From Hansfordia pulvinata (lineage: Eukaryota > Ascomycota > Sordariomycetes > Xylariales), in the NCBI GenBank assembly GCA_006538405.1, contig BJKQ01000004.1, positions 2,790,001-2,854,000 of the forward strand: a DNA stretch of 64,000 nucleotides, in the 5' to 3' direction. Shown in pieces: positions 22,309-34,339 of this stretch (position 1 is the stretch's first letter; each line of letters begins with the position of its first letter). Below the pieces are notes generated by a model. That model did not search any database, was not told the DNA's origin, and saw only the letters and a program-made list of their open reading frames with translations. The translations under genes and the position numbers were made by a program.

Positions 22309-25300
22309 GTCAGGGAAGTGTTGCTTTTGAAGTCGTGATTGAATTATGCAGACGGAGGAATGGTTACTGGGTACGTGTCGAGCGAGTGGGCTAGCCCGCT
22401 ATGAGCTGTTATTCGTGTTGTTCGTTTTCGGATGGGAGACGGGCGCGACGAAGGGATTCGTGGGGTGAAGCGGACGGTATCCAATGATCGACCATGCCCA
22501 TCAGCTTGTGTGGCTATTCCCTTGTCGCATCTTCCTTGGTGTCGCTTCCGAGTTGCATCAAGGAGGGAGAGGGGTGAGCGCGGCGTTGAAAGCAGGGTTG
22601 CGGAAGAAAATGTAGACGGGTTTGCGATCAGAGCATGTTCCGACTTTACGGTGCTTTCGTGTGCGGGTGTTTTCTGGCCTTGGTCGCGATTCTGGTCGCA
22701 ATTTTGGCACGTGGGTGAGATTACTCGTGGCGTGGGAGGTGTTTGGAACTGGACTACCAGACAAAATCTCAGATGATTGAGACAGCGCGGGGAGGCGGGC
22801 AGGGCTGCGAGAGGGGTCAAAGTGTCTTGCTGGCAGTTTGGATGCGAGATAAGCGGTGCGCCGAGAAATCGGGGTCGTGCAGTCGATCCAGAGTCGTTGT
22901 GTGCGAATATGAGGCAACGGTGATCTCACGCTGCGGCGAAAGGTGGTGCGCGGGATGCGGCAAGGAGAGGCGAGCAGCGGCGCGAAGCAACGGCTGTGCG
23001 AGAATGGCGGCAGCAGACAAGAAAGCAGCACCAGGAGGCTGCGTCCGGGTCGCGTGCGTCCAGGGCAGACGGGGGAGGACAGAAGAGAGGGCGAGAGCGT
23101 GAATGAGGGTGGTGTGATGGCTGGCGAAGGGAAGATGGAGACGGGCAATTGGCAGTGGCAGGTCGGCGGGCGCACGGCGGGCTGGGAAGGAGGAGGCCGG
23201 TCGGCTGCAAGCAATCAGTCCAATCGCTTCCACCACTGTCCCCAGGTGGACAGCAGCCAGCCAGCCTCCAGATTCTTCAAGTATATGGACTTCTCCAGAC
23301 CGTCGAGTTAGGTGTTGGCACTAGTATCTGTACGTCTCAGCCGTGCACGGGGCCAGGGGTCCAAGGCCCGCCAGGTGAGGTACATGTACTTCTACTTGTG
23401 CAGCCTGACCCTCTGGATGGGATGTGGGCTGCTGCTGGGTTCTGGCAGCCCTGGAAGCCGAGGGCGGGCAACCGAGCCCACCCGAGGCGCGGGAGGCTGG
23501 CACTGGGTTGCAGCCACGGCTCTGACCAAGGCTCAGGACCAGCAGTAGTGGGGTCTTCGGGCCTGAGGGGCCCGGGGTCCAGGGCAGACGGGTGCAAGGC
23601 TTGGGGCTTACAGGGGCCCGGCCGCCGCTGAGCATGCACGGTGGTGGCTGGTGACGGGTCTGTGCTGCACAAGCGCAAAATTCTCTACCGACCTCGCACG
23701 GGTACGCACACATGTGGATGTCTCGTACCTGTACGTGTGCGAGTATGATATCTTGCACCTTCCCGCCATGATGACCAAACTGGGTTGTCGCATGGGATGT
23801 CGTATTGGATGATATCGCTTACTCGTGCTGTGAAAACCAGTTCAAGTATTCCGGCCATAACTCAAACGATCCGGTCTGTTCTCAAGATTGGAATTTTTTC
23901 ACCAAAAAAAAAGGGAGACTTCACTTGGGTTTGTCCATTTCCTTCTTTCTATGTAGACCAGGGCACGCCGTTGCGAGGGCAGTGTGCGCATGGCTGAGGT
24001 TCGGATGTCAGCTCCGTTATCGTGCATTCGTCCGGTCCCAGCTTCATGCGTCATCTTGTACTCGGTAGTGGCCGGGGGCAACTTGGGGCGGCGTGTGAGG
24101 CCTGTCTACGAGTACATACCTTACGTGCCTAATAACTAACTATGCAAGCAGGCCGGAATGGAGTGCAAGAAAGTAGGTAGGATACTCGAAACAATATTTC
24201 CATGTTGACAACACGATGGCTCGCAATACTCGCAGAGACGCGCTCATGTACAGGTACCGTCTAAGCAAAAGCCCGTGAGTCAGCCGGTAGCGCGCGGCGT
24301 CCTCAAAACAGCCCAAGGGGAGTTGGATGTACCTCTACCCCCGGCTTGGAGACGAGTCACGACTCTGACGCGAAAAGCGCGTCGCATCGCCGCCCCTCCA
24401 CCTACCTTACAAACACGCGGCCCGGCCACCGCCAACCCAACTCGACCTAGACGGCGGTAAAGGAGCAGGAGAAAAGAGCAGGTGCAACGCCGCGTGCACC
24501 ATGTCGATGCAACATTGATCAGTGTACCGCGGCGCACCCAAGCTCTCTCAGAGAACAGAGATACACAAAGTGGAAATGGCATTAAGAAGAGAAAATGGAG
24601 ACGGTGGGGAGAGAATGGTAGAGAAATCAATATGACTTTTTTAATGATGCAATTGCTTTGAAGGCATGGGCGGTCTTGGAAGTCTGGAATAACGCGTTCC
24701 GCCCACGGCCTAAGTCAATTCGAGAATGTTACCAAGCTGCCGGGTCTGGGTGTGTTGGCACGTCAGGCCTTCGGACCCAACCGACGCATTTCAAGTCGAG
24801 TGAACACGTATTTGGTACTACATTGGCCATGGGTCCTTCGATGTCGGTGTTTGTCTGAAGGTCTCTAAGAAAACAATGTTCCTGTGAGTGAACCGACGGA
24901 CGTCGGGCCCAAAACGCCCTCCCATCCCGTAATATGGCCGTGGGTACCGTGTGCGGGCTTTGTAACGTCCGTGCGGTTCCGACCCGGGAGTACGACGGGA
25001 GGAGCCTTATACCTACTAGGTAGTCTGAAAACGCCGTAACAAAACGGGCAGCTTGACGGTACCCGCCTTAGGTGGGAAATTCAACCCAGACCCCGTTGCT
25101 GCCTGCAGCTGCCTGGAGCTGACTGTAGCCCGTACCTTAAGTAAGGTAGGCTCCAGGCGCGATACGGCCGCGAATGCAAGCGGCCGGCGACGTCACACAT
25201 CGTACTTCATCGTCGGCGTCCCCCGGCGGGCGGGCACAACCCAAGTGAGCCTCACCCTCACCTTCACCCTCGCCCTCACCCTCGAGATCACCGCTTCAAG

Positions 25301-25718
25301 CGCCTACTGCCTCCCGGCCCTCTGCCCGCGAGCTGGGAGCCCCGCCCTTGCGCTTTCTCGACCACGGTCCCTTGCCCTGATCGACCCAACAGCCCACCTA
25401 TAGCGCGCCTTATTTCCATCCAAGTCCCGGTCCATCCATCTCCCCTCAATATACTTGGAACCCAAACACACCCCAATCACGTCCTTCTCATATCACATCG
25501 ATCCAAAGCTGCTTCCTGTTCCCGGCCTCTCCCGCCCGTCCGTTCCACCACCCGCGCTCGTCAGCCCCAGCAATTATAGCAATTATAGTCGCGCCGTCGC
25601 TGGCCACGGACAAGCGGCGCACAACCAACCAGGTCGCCGCGGAACGAGGCCTCGTTCTCGCCCTGCGCCATCTTTTGGGACTCAACCATCGTGTTGACTC
25701 AACTTCTCTCCTGCCATC
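22309..25718. promoter_or_regulatory. Long divergent spacer between byr4 and XRCC4 genes
   Basis: About 3.4 kb. The left 900 bp is rich in GA on the plus strand (pyrimidine-rich on the byr4 strand), fitting a byr4 promoter and leader. The right 700 bp is C-rich and leads to the XRCC4 start. The centre (23.3-25.0 kb) has no supported gene. One TACGAGTA octamer lies at 24107 and a CACCCTCACC-type run near 25,255-25,285. Confidence 0.5.
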
Positions 25719-27152
25719 ATGGCGGCTTCCGTTCCTTTGCGGTTTCCTGTATCCGGCCGTGCCGACGAGTTCTTCCTGCTCGAGCTCTCCTCCAACGGCT
25801 CGAAGCCTCTGGACGTATCCTTGAGAGGCTCAGAGGGCTCGGCCGTCTTTGCGACCAAGCGTGAGTCGCGTCCCACTCGCCACGTTTTCTTGTCACAACT
25901 CGAGGCTGCAGCACGAGGCCGGGTGGGTCCCTGGGCCGGGATCCAGCCTCTCAGGGTCCTTGGACGTCAACGTTGATGCCTGTCCTCACGCCTCAGCCCC
26001 CTGTCACGCCGACACCTTACTGACATTCTGGTTCCCGGTTGAACAGTTCGCCAGCGCAGGATCGCCGAAACCAAGGCCTCGAGTGGGCACTGCTCCGGTG
26101 AGGAATGGGAGCAGATTCTGGTCTCGACTCTGGTCAACCAGAAGCAGGTGCCAGACCTCGAAATCAGGGCGGACATCGACTCGGCCAACGAGGCGGTCAC
26201 TCTGTCGTTTCGCAAGAACATACAAGGTATTACGGTGCGTCAGCCTCTCCGCGGGTGGGGCCTTGGGTGCTGATCTTGGTCGGTGCTGACATTGTTGCTA
26301 CAGCAAAGACTCGGGTCCATCAAACTCGACCAGAACGGCGACGAGCAGGTCAACCCCTTCGGTTGGTGTTTGGCGGCCCTTGCTGAACGGGCACGACTGC
26401 GGGAGGATCTGGATAACAGGTCTGCCCAGGTCAGCCAGCTGAGCGACTCTGTCAACGAGCTCAAGGACCAGCTCCAGGAGCTGATCAGCGCCAAAGACCA
26501 GGATGAGTCACAAATGCTTGAGAAGTTCCGCGACCTCCTCAACGAGAAAAAAGTCAAGATCAGGGAGCAGCAGCGCTTACTGGCTGCTGCCAGCGCGGAC
26601 CCCAGCATGGTCGCCGCGAATGCTAGCACTGTCGCCGACACGTCAGTCAAGGCGGAGACAGAGGGTGGAGAAGCGAGATCGAAGCCGAAACGGGCGCCAA
26701 AATCGTCGCGCCCGTCGAAGCGCAAGGCACCGGCGGCGGCGACTAGAGGCAGTAGCGACGAGGACTCCGTCAAAATGGAGGTGGACGAGCGCGAGGACAC
26801 GACCGCTTTGCTCCAGGCTTCGGATGACGAGCAACGACAGACCACAGACTCAGACGAAACGCAGGGCGGCGTGACAGCCAGCGAGGATGAGGTCAGCCCA
26901 CCACCCAAAGCGGCAGGCCAGGGTAAGCGGAATGCCGCGTCCAGTGCAGGTAGAGCCACCAGAGCGCAGGCGAAGGGCGGCGCAAGCCGAGGCCCGTCGG
27001 CGCAGGAGCCGGCGTCCCCTTTGCCCATAGACGATGGCGAGAAGCTGCCGACCAAGCGAGAGTTGCCGTTCATGAGGCACCGGCAGGCTGTGGCGGCGGC
27101 CCCACAGGCAGCAGCGGCGGGGGATGAGACTGAATCAGATGACGAACTATGA
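25719..27152 (+). CDS. XRCC4/Lif1-type non-homologous end-joining factor
   Basis: Three exons (25719-25860, 26047-26234, 26304-27152) encode 392 residues. Introns are 25861-26046 (GTGAGT..GAACAG) and 26235-26303 (GTGCGT, GCTGAC branch, TACAG). The head region (residues 1 to about 125) starts LRFPVSGRADEFFLLEL and includes the signature WEQILVSTLVNQKQVPDLEI. A long coiled coil follows (about 145-200: LREDLDNRSAQVSQLSDSVN and QMLEKFRDLLNEKKVKI), which in the family dimerises and binds DNA ligase IV. The tail is disordered with Lys-rich, nuclear-localisation-like stretches (KPKRAPKSSRPSKRK) and acidic Ser-rich segments, and ends with ESDDEL. Head, coil and disordered tail in this order fit fungal XRCC4/Lif1. 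It supports DNA ligase IV in sealing double-strand breaks in the nucleus. Confidence 0.8.
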
Positions 27153-27778
27153 AGATCCCCAGTGGGACTATGAGTTACGATAGATGAGCAAAGCTTTTGT
27201 ATCCAAGGACAAGTTGCAGTGTGCATTGGATGTCACTTGATAGGAAGCCTCGATACTACAAGACCGCCGGTTTATGATGATGAAAGATATGATCTCTCTG
27301 CACAACAGCGTGGATGTGTTCGCGATTAGATCATCAACTCACAATGGTGTGTATAGTACTGTGAGCTTGATTGACTGTTATCAATACCTAATGCTGCTGC
27401 TGCTGCTGCTGCTGCTCTCATCTCTGTGCCCTGCAGTCACTTACTGAGTTGGATGAGACTGTGGCTTCTGCAAGCGGGCGATAGGTTACACCAGAGGATT
27501 AGCGGAAGGCCAAATATAATGAATCCGCGCTGGCGCATATTTATTAACACCTACCAGTGCCGCGGTCAAAAGTATGAAGAGTTAAGGGCTATACTGATCT
27601 GTTTTCTTCTCCCCTCCCTTAACCCCTTTTTCCCGCCACACCTCGCCAGTGCCAGCCGTTCATTGCAAGCGACATTTGTCCGAACGAGTGCTCGAGTTGT
27701 CTGGCCTTGGCTCGAATCCGATCTCACTCTAAGCCGAGGCACAGGAAACTGGGGGAAGTAAAAGGGCGGCCGAGGTGT
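27153..27778. other. Convergent spacer with TGC microsatellite
   Basis: This spacer lies between the 3' ends of the XRCC4-type gene and the cysteine-rich secreted gene. It contains a perfect (TGC)8 run at 27392-27416 and nothing else recognised. Confidence 0.6.
27392..27416. repeat. (TGC)8 microsatellite
   Basis: An uninterrupted trinucleotide run of about eight units in non-coding sequence. Confidence 0.9.
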
Positions 27779-28279
27779 TCACCACCGGTCCTTCCCGAAT
27801 CTCGGCGCGCCGACATTCCAGCTCCTGTACTTCTCCGCTTCGGTCTTCCAGTTGGCCGGGCAGTGCCGCTTGTTCATGTCGCAGCAGTACCATCCCTCGT
27901 CCAGCCGGTGCAGGATCGGGGCGCAGACCGAGTCGTCGCCGAAGGCCTTGAAGCACCCAGCCATGCAGCTGTCCGCGCTGCTGAAACTGGATCCGTGGTG
28001 GCTGTGTCGTTGCGTGGCCGCCGGGGCGTCAGTAAGTGTAGGCAGAGGACAAGAGACCTGGTCGGGAACCTATGGAGTCTCAGAATGGGGAAAGGGGCCT
28101 CACGCTTTGAAGCCGAATGCACTGCAGCGTGTCGGATTGTCAGCCATGCTTGAAGTTGTGAAAGAGGTAGGGACGAAGGAGGTTTTGTCTAACCTGGTAA
28201 TCTTGTGGATGCTGAGGCCGCTAGCGAGGGTTGCGAGGCCCAGGAGAGCACCCAGAAAGCTGATGAAGACGCGCTGCAT
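27779..28279 (-). CDS. Small cysteine-rich secreted protein (effector-like)
   Basis: The start is ATG 28279, giving a signal peptide (MQRVFISFLGALLGLATLAS). Intron 28002-28103 (GTGAGG, TTACTGAC branch, CACAG) is clear. A second, optional intron 28122-28193 (weak GTTAGA donor, GCTGACA branch, GCTGCAG) is 72 nt and stop-free: spliced, it leaves an 18-nt exon and a 108-residue protein; retained, it gives 132 residues. The mature C-terminal domain, after SSFSSADS, has six cysteines in the pattern C-x3-C-x9-C-x12-CC-x6-C, containing WYCCDMNKRHC. Retention adds one further Cys (in NPTRCSAF). No family was recognised. Secretion, size and disulphide-type spacing suggest an extracellular effector or antimicrobial-type protein; this is inference only. 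Confidence 0.68.
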
Positions 28280-29630
28280 GTTGGCAATGTATTGGCGATG
28301 GATGAGGAGACCGTTCACGGAAAGTTTGAATGAACCCGTTGAGCTTCAGAGAACTGCGAGGCACTGCAGCATCTCCTGACTCCCAGCGAATTTATACCTT
28401 GTTCACGCCAAGTATCCAGCCGGCCACAATTCGACCAGCAGGTCTAGATGCTTCGTTGTGGCGAGATTTCGAGCCCGTCGGCCCAGCGCAAAGCGAGAGG
28501 CTTCGCCAGTATTGCACAAGCCTGGTGGTTAAGCGAAGGACGCAGGATATGATTCGAGAGCTCGAGGCATTTTTCCTACTCGACCAACAGTGTGCCGCAT
28601 CTTGTCACGGAAACGGCAATAACATGCGAATATGATAGACTTCGTGTATTGGCATGCGAAAAGTTGGCCTGCTTCGCTCTAGGGCATGACTCTGTCCCTC
28701 GTCATATCGTATTCACGGCGGACTCCGGGGCGGTGGCAAGAAGCACAGGCACGTGAGGCGGTGGCGAGACGGGGAAGAGCTTCTACATACAGTAAGAGGC
28801 ACTGCGATATAGCTAACTGATTATGTCGACTACCAAACGGCGAAGGCCTGCTGCGCTTGTATTATCACTTTGCGTGAGAGGCTGTTGAGCATCGACAGCC
28901 TACTGCCAGTTGGTGACAAGGTCGACGGCGGGGCAGCACCAATGCCCCGGCGGATGACGTAACCAGGACTGGCCGGGCCTGTTATCTATCGGACTTCCTC
29001 GCAGAATGACGAGAGAGAATTGAAGGCGCGTGGGCTTGTGCCCGAGCAGAGAACCCCGTGGAAACGACAGAAGCCGACTGCGGGCCGTTCGCAGTATCAG
29101 CTTCAACTCCAGTGATGATGGGTGTCGTTCCAGTGGACGGGCAATAGTGACGGGGCAATGACGTGCCCACCTTGGCCTCGGGCCCTCGGCTGCCGGCTCC
29201 TCATGTGCAAGCTTGCCGCATCTGCAGCTTCACGGGTGCTCTGCGTCCATGACTAGTTCTAGGTGAATTGTGGTCTTCATGCAACTCGATCGATGGCTAT
29301 CGGCTGGAAGCTTTCTGTGTTGTGTGAATAGGACGCTGAATATCACGTCGAGTATACCTACGAGTAGATGTTTTGTGGAGCCGATGGAATTCGGCAATTG
29401 CGACTGATTGGCATGGGCAGAGGACGAGGCAGGCGCGACCGGCCCGATGCCCGCTTTGTAATCGTCACTTCTACATGTCCATACGAGTATCCGTACACCT
29501 GAAATAACGATAGTACCCATATCTCCAACCCTTCAACACCAGACTCCATCGCATCCTCCTCACCACCTCCCCTACCACCGATCCCCCTTCTTCATCCATC
29601 CCCGGAGCCGACCGCAGCAACCCCCGCCAT
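28280..29630. other. Divergent spacer, secreted protein / SelO
   Basis: About 1.35 kb with two TACGAGTA octamers (29359, 29482). The last 150 bp before SelO is C-rich and A/T-poor, as a promoter/leader. No further gene was accepted. Confidence 0.5.
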
Positions 29631-31727
29631 ATGCTCGCGCGCCACCACCACCGCCTGCACCTCCGGCACCGCCTGCGCCCTACCCAGCGCATCGCCCAGA
29701 TGGCCTCGCACCTGTCGACCACGGCGCCGGCGGCCGATGCCGACGCCGGTTCCCCTGCTGCTGCTGCCTCCTCCCCCGCCTCCGCCTCCGCCTCGACTCT
29801 CATTGCCGACATCCCCAAGACCTGGAACTTCACCTCCAAGCTGCCGCCCGACCAGCAGTTCCCCACGCCCGCCGCCTCACACAAGACGCCCCGCGGCGAT
29901 ATCGGACCCCGCCAGGTCCGCGATGCCCTCTTCACCTGGGTCCGCCCCCAGCCCGTCACCTCCCCCGAGCTGCTCGCCGTCAGCCCCGCCGCCATGCGTG
30001 ACCTGGGCATCACCCCTGGCTCCGAGCGCACAGACCCAGACTTCCTCCAGACCGTCGCCGGCAACCGCCTGCACGGCTGGGACCCCGACGCCCTCGAGGG
30101 CCCCGGCTACCCCTGGGCCCAGTGCTACGGCGGCTTCCAGTTTGGCCAGTTTGCGGGCCAGCTGGGCGACGGCCGCGCCATCTCCCTGTTCGAGACGCGC
30201 CGCCCCTCCGACCCCGCCGCCGACCGCTACGAGCTGCAGCTCAAGGGCGCCGGCCTGACCCCCTACAGCCGCTTCGCCGACGGCAAGGCCGTCCTGCGCA
30301 GCAGCATTCGCGAGTTCGTCGTCAGCGAGGCCCTGCACGCCCTGGGCATCCCTACCACGCGCGCCCTGAGCCTCACCCTGCTGCCCGACGTCAAGGTCCG
30401 CCGCGAGACGACCGAGCCCGGCGCCATCGTGGCCCGTTTCGCCCAGAGCTGGCTGCGCATCGGCAGCTTCGACATCCTGCGCGCCCGTGGCGACCGCGAC
30501 CTGATCCGCCGGCTCGCCACCTACCTGGCCGAGGACGTCCTGGGCGGATGGGACAGCCTCCCCGGGCGCCTCGACGACCCAGACAAGGACGCGACGGCCG
30601 CGGCCGCGGCCCCTGGCATCCCCGCCGGCGAGGTGCAAGGGCCCGACGACGCCGCCGAGAACCGCTTCGCACGCCTGTACCGCGAGGTGGTGCGGCGCAA
30701 CGCGCGGACGGTCGCGCTGTGGCAGGCCTACGGCTTCATGAACGGCGTGCTCAACACGGACAATACGTCGCTAGCGGGGCTGAGCATCGACTATGGCCCC
30801 TTCGCCTTCATGGACGACTTTGACCCCTCGTACACGCCCAACCACGACGACCACGCCCTGCGCTACAGCTACCGCAGCCAGCCCAGCGTTATCTGGTGGA
30901 ACCTGGTGCGCCTGGGCGAGGCGCTGGGCGAGCTCCTGGGCGCCGGGGCCGGGGTCGACGCGGAGCGCTTCGTGCGCGACGGCGTGCGCGAGGAGGACGC
31001 CCCCGCCATCATCGCGCGCGCGGAGAAGCTAATCATGCGGGCGGGCGACGAGTACAAGGCCGTCTTCCTGGCCGAGTACAAGCGGGCCATGTCGGCGCGC
31101 CTGGGCCTGCGCCGCTTCCGCGAGAGCGACTTTGAAAAGATGTTCAGCGAGGCCCTCGACACCATGGAGGCCCTCGAGCTCGACTTCACCCTCTTCTTCC
31201 GCCGCCTCGGCCGCCTGCCCCTCGCCGACCTGGCCACCGAGGAGCAGCGCCGCGAGCGGGCGGGCGTCTTCTTCCACGAGGGCGGCGTGCCCGCGGGCGT
31301 CGGCGGCGGCGAGGCCGAGGCCCGTAAGCGGCTCGGCGAGTGGCTGGGCAAGTGGCGGCAGCGCGTGGTCGAGGACTGGAGCGAGGGCGAGGGCCATGGC
31401 GACGGTTCCTCGACCTCCCTGAGCGAAGCCCGTGACCGCGAGCGCATGCGGGCCATGGACGCCGTCAACCCCAACTTCATCCCGCGCGGCTGGGTCCTGG
31501 ACGAGGTGATCCGGCGCGTCGAGAAGGAGGGGGACCGCGCGGTGCTGGACCGCGTCGTGACCATGGCGCTGCACCCGTTCGAGGACTCGTGGGCCGGCCG
31601 CTCGTTCGACCACGGCGACGGGCGCGGCCCCGTTCCTTACGAGGGTGGCGACGCCGCCGAGGAGGCCCGCTGGACCGGCGACCCGCCGCGCATCGGCCGG
31701 GCCATGCAGTGCAGCTGCAGCTCTTGA
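29631..31727 (+). CDS. Protein adenylyltransferase SelO, mitochondrial (Fmp40-type)
   Basis: A single-exon gene of 698 residues with strong GC bias at third positions. The N-terminus is Arg/His-rich and free of acidic residues, fitting a mitochondrial presequence (ATG 29700, MASHLST, is an alternative start). SelO blocks are present in order: CYGGFQFGQFAGQLGDGRA, YELQLKGAGLTPYSRFADGK, VLRSSIREFVVSEALHALGI and NTDNTSLAGLSIDYGPFAF. The residues equivalent to the catalytic and metal-binding Asp, Asn and Asp are D377, N378 and D387. The protein ends CSCSS, the usual fungal form of the C-terminus that carries selenocysteine in animals. SelO is a pseudokinase that transfers AMP to Ser/Thr/Tyr of redox proteins. 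The length is as expected, with Ala/Gly-rich inserts near 310-330 and 540-570. Confidence 0.93.
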   Translation: MLARHHHRLHLRHRLRPTQRIAQMASHLSTTAPAADADAGSPAAAASSPASASASTLIADIPKTWNFTSKLPPDQQFPTPAASHKTPRGDIGPRQVRDALFTWVRPQPVTSPELLAVSPAAMRDLGITPGSERTDPDFLQTVAGNRLHGWDPDALEGPGYPWAQCYGGFQFGQFAGQLGDGRAISLFETRRPSDPAADRYELQLKGAGLTPYSRFADGKAVLRSSIREFVVSEALHALGIPTTRALSLTLLPDVKVRRETTEPGAIVARFAQSWLRIGSFDILRARGDRDLIRRLATYLAEDVLGGWDSLPGRLDDPDKDATAAAAAPGIPAGEVQGPDDAAENRFARLYREVVRRNARTVALWQAYGFMNGVLNTDNTSLAGLSIDYGPFAFMDDFDPSYTPNHDDHALRYSYRSQPSVIWWNLVRLGEALGELLGAGAGVDAERFVRDGVREEDAPAIIARAEKLIMRAGDEYKAVFLAEYKRAMSARLGLRRFRESDFEKMFSEALDTMEALELDFTLFFRRLGRLPLADLATEEQRRERAGVFFHEGGVPAGVGGGEAEARKRLGEWLGKWRQRVVEDWSEGEGHGDGSSTSLSEARDRERMRAMDAVNPNFIPRGWVLDEVIRRVEKEGDRAVLDRVVTMALHPFEDSWAGRSFDHGDGRGPVPYEGGDAAEEARWTGDPPRIGRAMQCSCSS

Positions 31728-34307
31728 AGGCGCGAGCCGGTGGTTCTTTCTTATGAGCAAAAATCAGAGCATTTCAAATCAGAAAGGAAAAGAGCAAAGA
31801 ACACTGCGTAGGTAGGCGGGCGCTCGGGTAGTGGGTGTTTGCGCGAAAGACACATGCAAACGCAATCGTCACGTGAGCAAGTGGAGGTGTATCCCAGGAG
31901 GTTTATCGTGGGGGTTCCGAGCCCAGAAGCGCCAGATGGACTTAGGGATGCTACTAGCGCTCGCACTCGGGCTCGCGTTCGCGCCGAGGCCGCGCGGCGG
32001 CGGCGGCTGTGGCTGTGGCTGCGCATGAGGGAGTCTTCCTCGGCCCGGAGGAGTCGTCGCGCCAGCTAGGCGCTGGCGTGCCGCACCGTCCCGCCCTGCC
32101 GGCCCCTCTGCCACAACAATCCCAACGGCGCTACATACCTGCGTTGGTCCAGCGCCGTCGGGATCCGGGGGGCAGCGATAGGCTCCGAGCCAGCCGTCGT
32201 TGGTCCGCGCGCGTGCAGGCGTTTCGGGAAGAAAAAGACGCCGGCGCGCCTGGTTGGTTCGTGTTGATGGTCCGCAACGCGCGTTCTATGCGTCGCGGTC
32301 AGCTCTGTACAAGTATTTGGCACGCATGACCACCTGCTCTCTCGGGGGGTCCGTGGACCCCGAGCAAGATCGTTCGCAGGCACAGCCAGCGGCGTTTGGG
32401 GAATGTAGTCGAGACTGGTTTGTGAATTATGTGAGTGGGGTTTGAGGGACAGTTCAATGTTGCACACACGGATACAGCTTATCCGAAGAGAAGTCGCACG
32501 TGCAAGACCCAAAGGTTTTCCCAGTGCAAGAACTCGTGCAAGCCCGCCCGTTGAGTGTTTGCGGCGCGATCTCTTGTGACCGGCGCCTCCAGCCAACAGA
32601 CAGACCGATGTGCCTTGCTCACGCTACTCAGTAAGGTATGTACTGGTAACGACTTCGTATATCTCGTTGCGCCCTCGTATGGGAGGCCTGCGTGGCCTCC
32701 TACGGACTACTTGAACGGCCACGGAGCTCCCCAGGGCTCCCCGGGGCAGGGGTCGGTCTTCGCGAGCACCGGCAGGCCCACGCAGCACCGCTTCTGGAGG
32801 CGCCCGGATTGGCTGGGGCGGAGCTGTTGCGTGGCGCGCGCCTCGAGAAGGGCGATTGGGACTGGGCGTGGGCGACCGGGAGGCCTGGTGGTTCGAGTGG
32901 AGGCAGAGCGTGAGGGAGTGAGGGATAACGGCCATTGATGAGAGTGGCGTGCCAAGCCGCGCTCAGAGCGGTGTTCGGTAACCCGAAGTCCGTACCCGAG
33001 TTCCTCACAGTGTCGAGGAGGGTCAGATGGGACGCTCTTCTCTTGTGTTCGTCTTCTGGCGCTTCCAACCTGGAAGTGTCTGACCTCGCAGAGGTACCTA
33101 GATACTTGTGGGCTCTCGATGCACTCGTACTCGTACTCGTCCCATATACTGACGCCGCAGCCCTGCGCTCTAACCAACCGTGGCGGGTTAGCGCTGCCGC
33201 ATTGCCGTTGCGCCAGTGCAAGCCACGAGGTCAGGGGCGTCTGCCCCTGCCGGTACCCCGTACTCCATGGGCCGTTTTGCTGCGATAACAAGTACCTCCT
33301 AACTAGTGCCGGACTGGCAAATTGTGAGGGTCCGCTGACGTATGCACGGGTGGATGGCAATGACAGACAAGACGAGGCAGACGAGAGAAAAAATCAAGGG
33401 TCGGATCGATTGGGGAAGGGTTTCCGGAAGGATGCTCAGGTCGACCACGGCGGAACATATACATCCTTGATCAGCCGGCGCGACTACGAGTGTGTGACGA
33501 GGTGGGAGTGCCGCCATCCATGTCTGAGCCAGACCTCCATACTCATCTCAATCTCTATCCGTACATCCTGGATGAGGTTTCCAGTTTTCAGTCGGCTGAT
33601 ATGAAGCTCTCATTGGGTCAGGGGGGGCGGACTGCGGCCGCACTGTCTGACTGTCTAATCAGTGTGCGATATATAGGCAGCTGGTGCGCCGTGCCGCGAC
33701 CAGAGTCGAGATGGCGTCCATGATTGTGACGGAGTGCTCACTCGTGGACAATGTGGCCATGCGGCGCAGCACGGGGGCCTGTGAGGAGTGGAAGGGCCGG
33801 CGCCTCGTGGCTCTGTACCGTAGTCAGGGGACGAGAGGGGTTGATGGAGAAGCATGAGTCGCATGGCTTAGCACGCCTCGGTAGTCTCGAGGGCGCACGA
33901 GTCGCCCGCCTGTGCGAGGATCAATAAGTCCGCCGCTGGTACTCGTAGGCGGCATGCAGGCGGCGAGGGGCCACGGGGGCGGACGAGCACTCGCACCTCG
34001 GTAGGGGGATGCATGCCCTGCTTTGCGATCGCCATGGCGTCGGGTCTTGGCTCTCCACCCACACCACATCAGGCGCTTGGCCCTGGCACCCTGGCACCTA
34101 CCAAGGGCTACGAGTACTCGTAACTACCACGCATTCTCATCAGGGGCAGTAAGCTGTAGGGCAGGCCAACAAGTCCTGCTCAGGTCTTGTCCGGTTGGAT
34201 GAGGGATGCGTATCGCCGGCGTGGCTGTCCGCGTGCGTCGAGGGGGCACAGGGTGTCGGCGCTTCTGAGGTGTACCAGCATGCGCTGCCGTGTCGGTCGA
34301 GCCAAGC

Positions 34308-34339
<32 letters not shown>

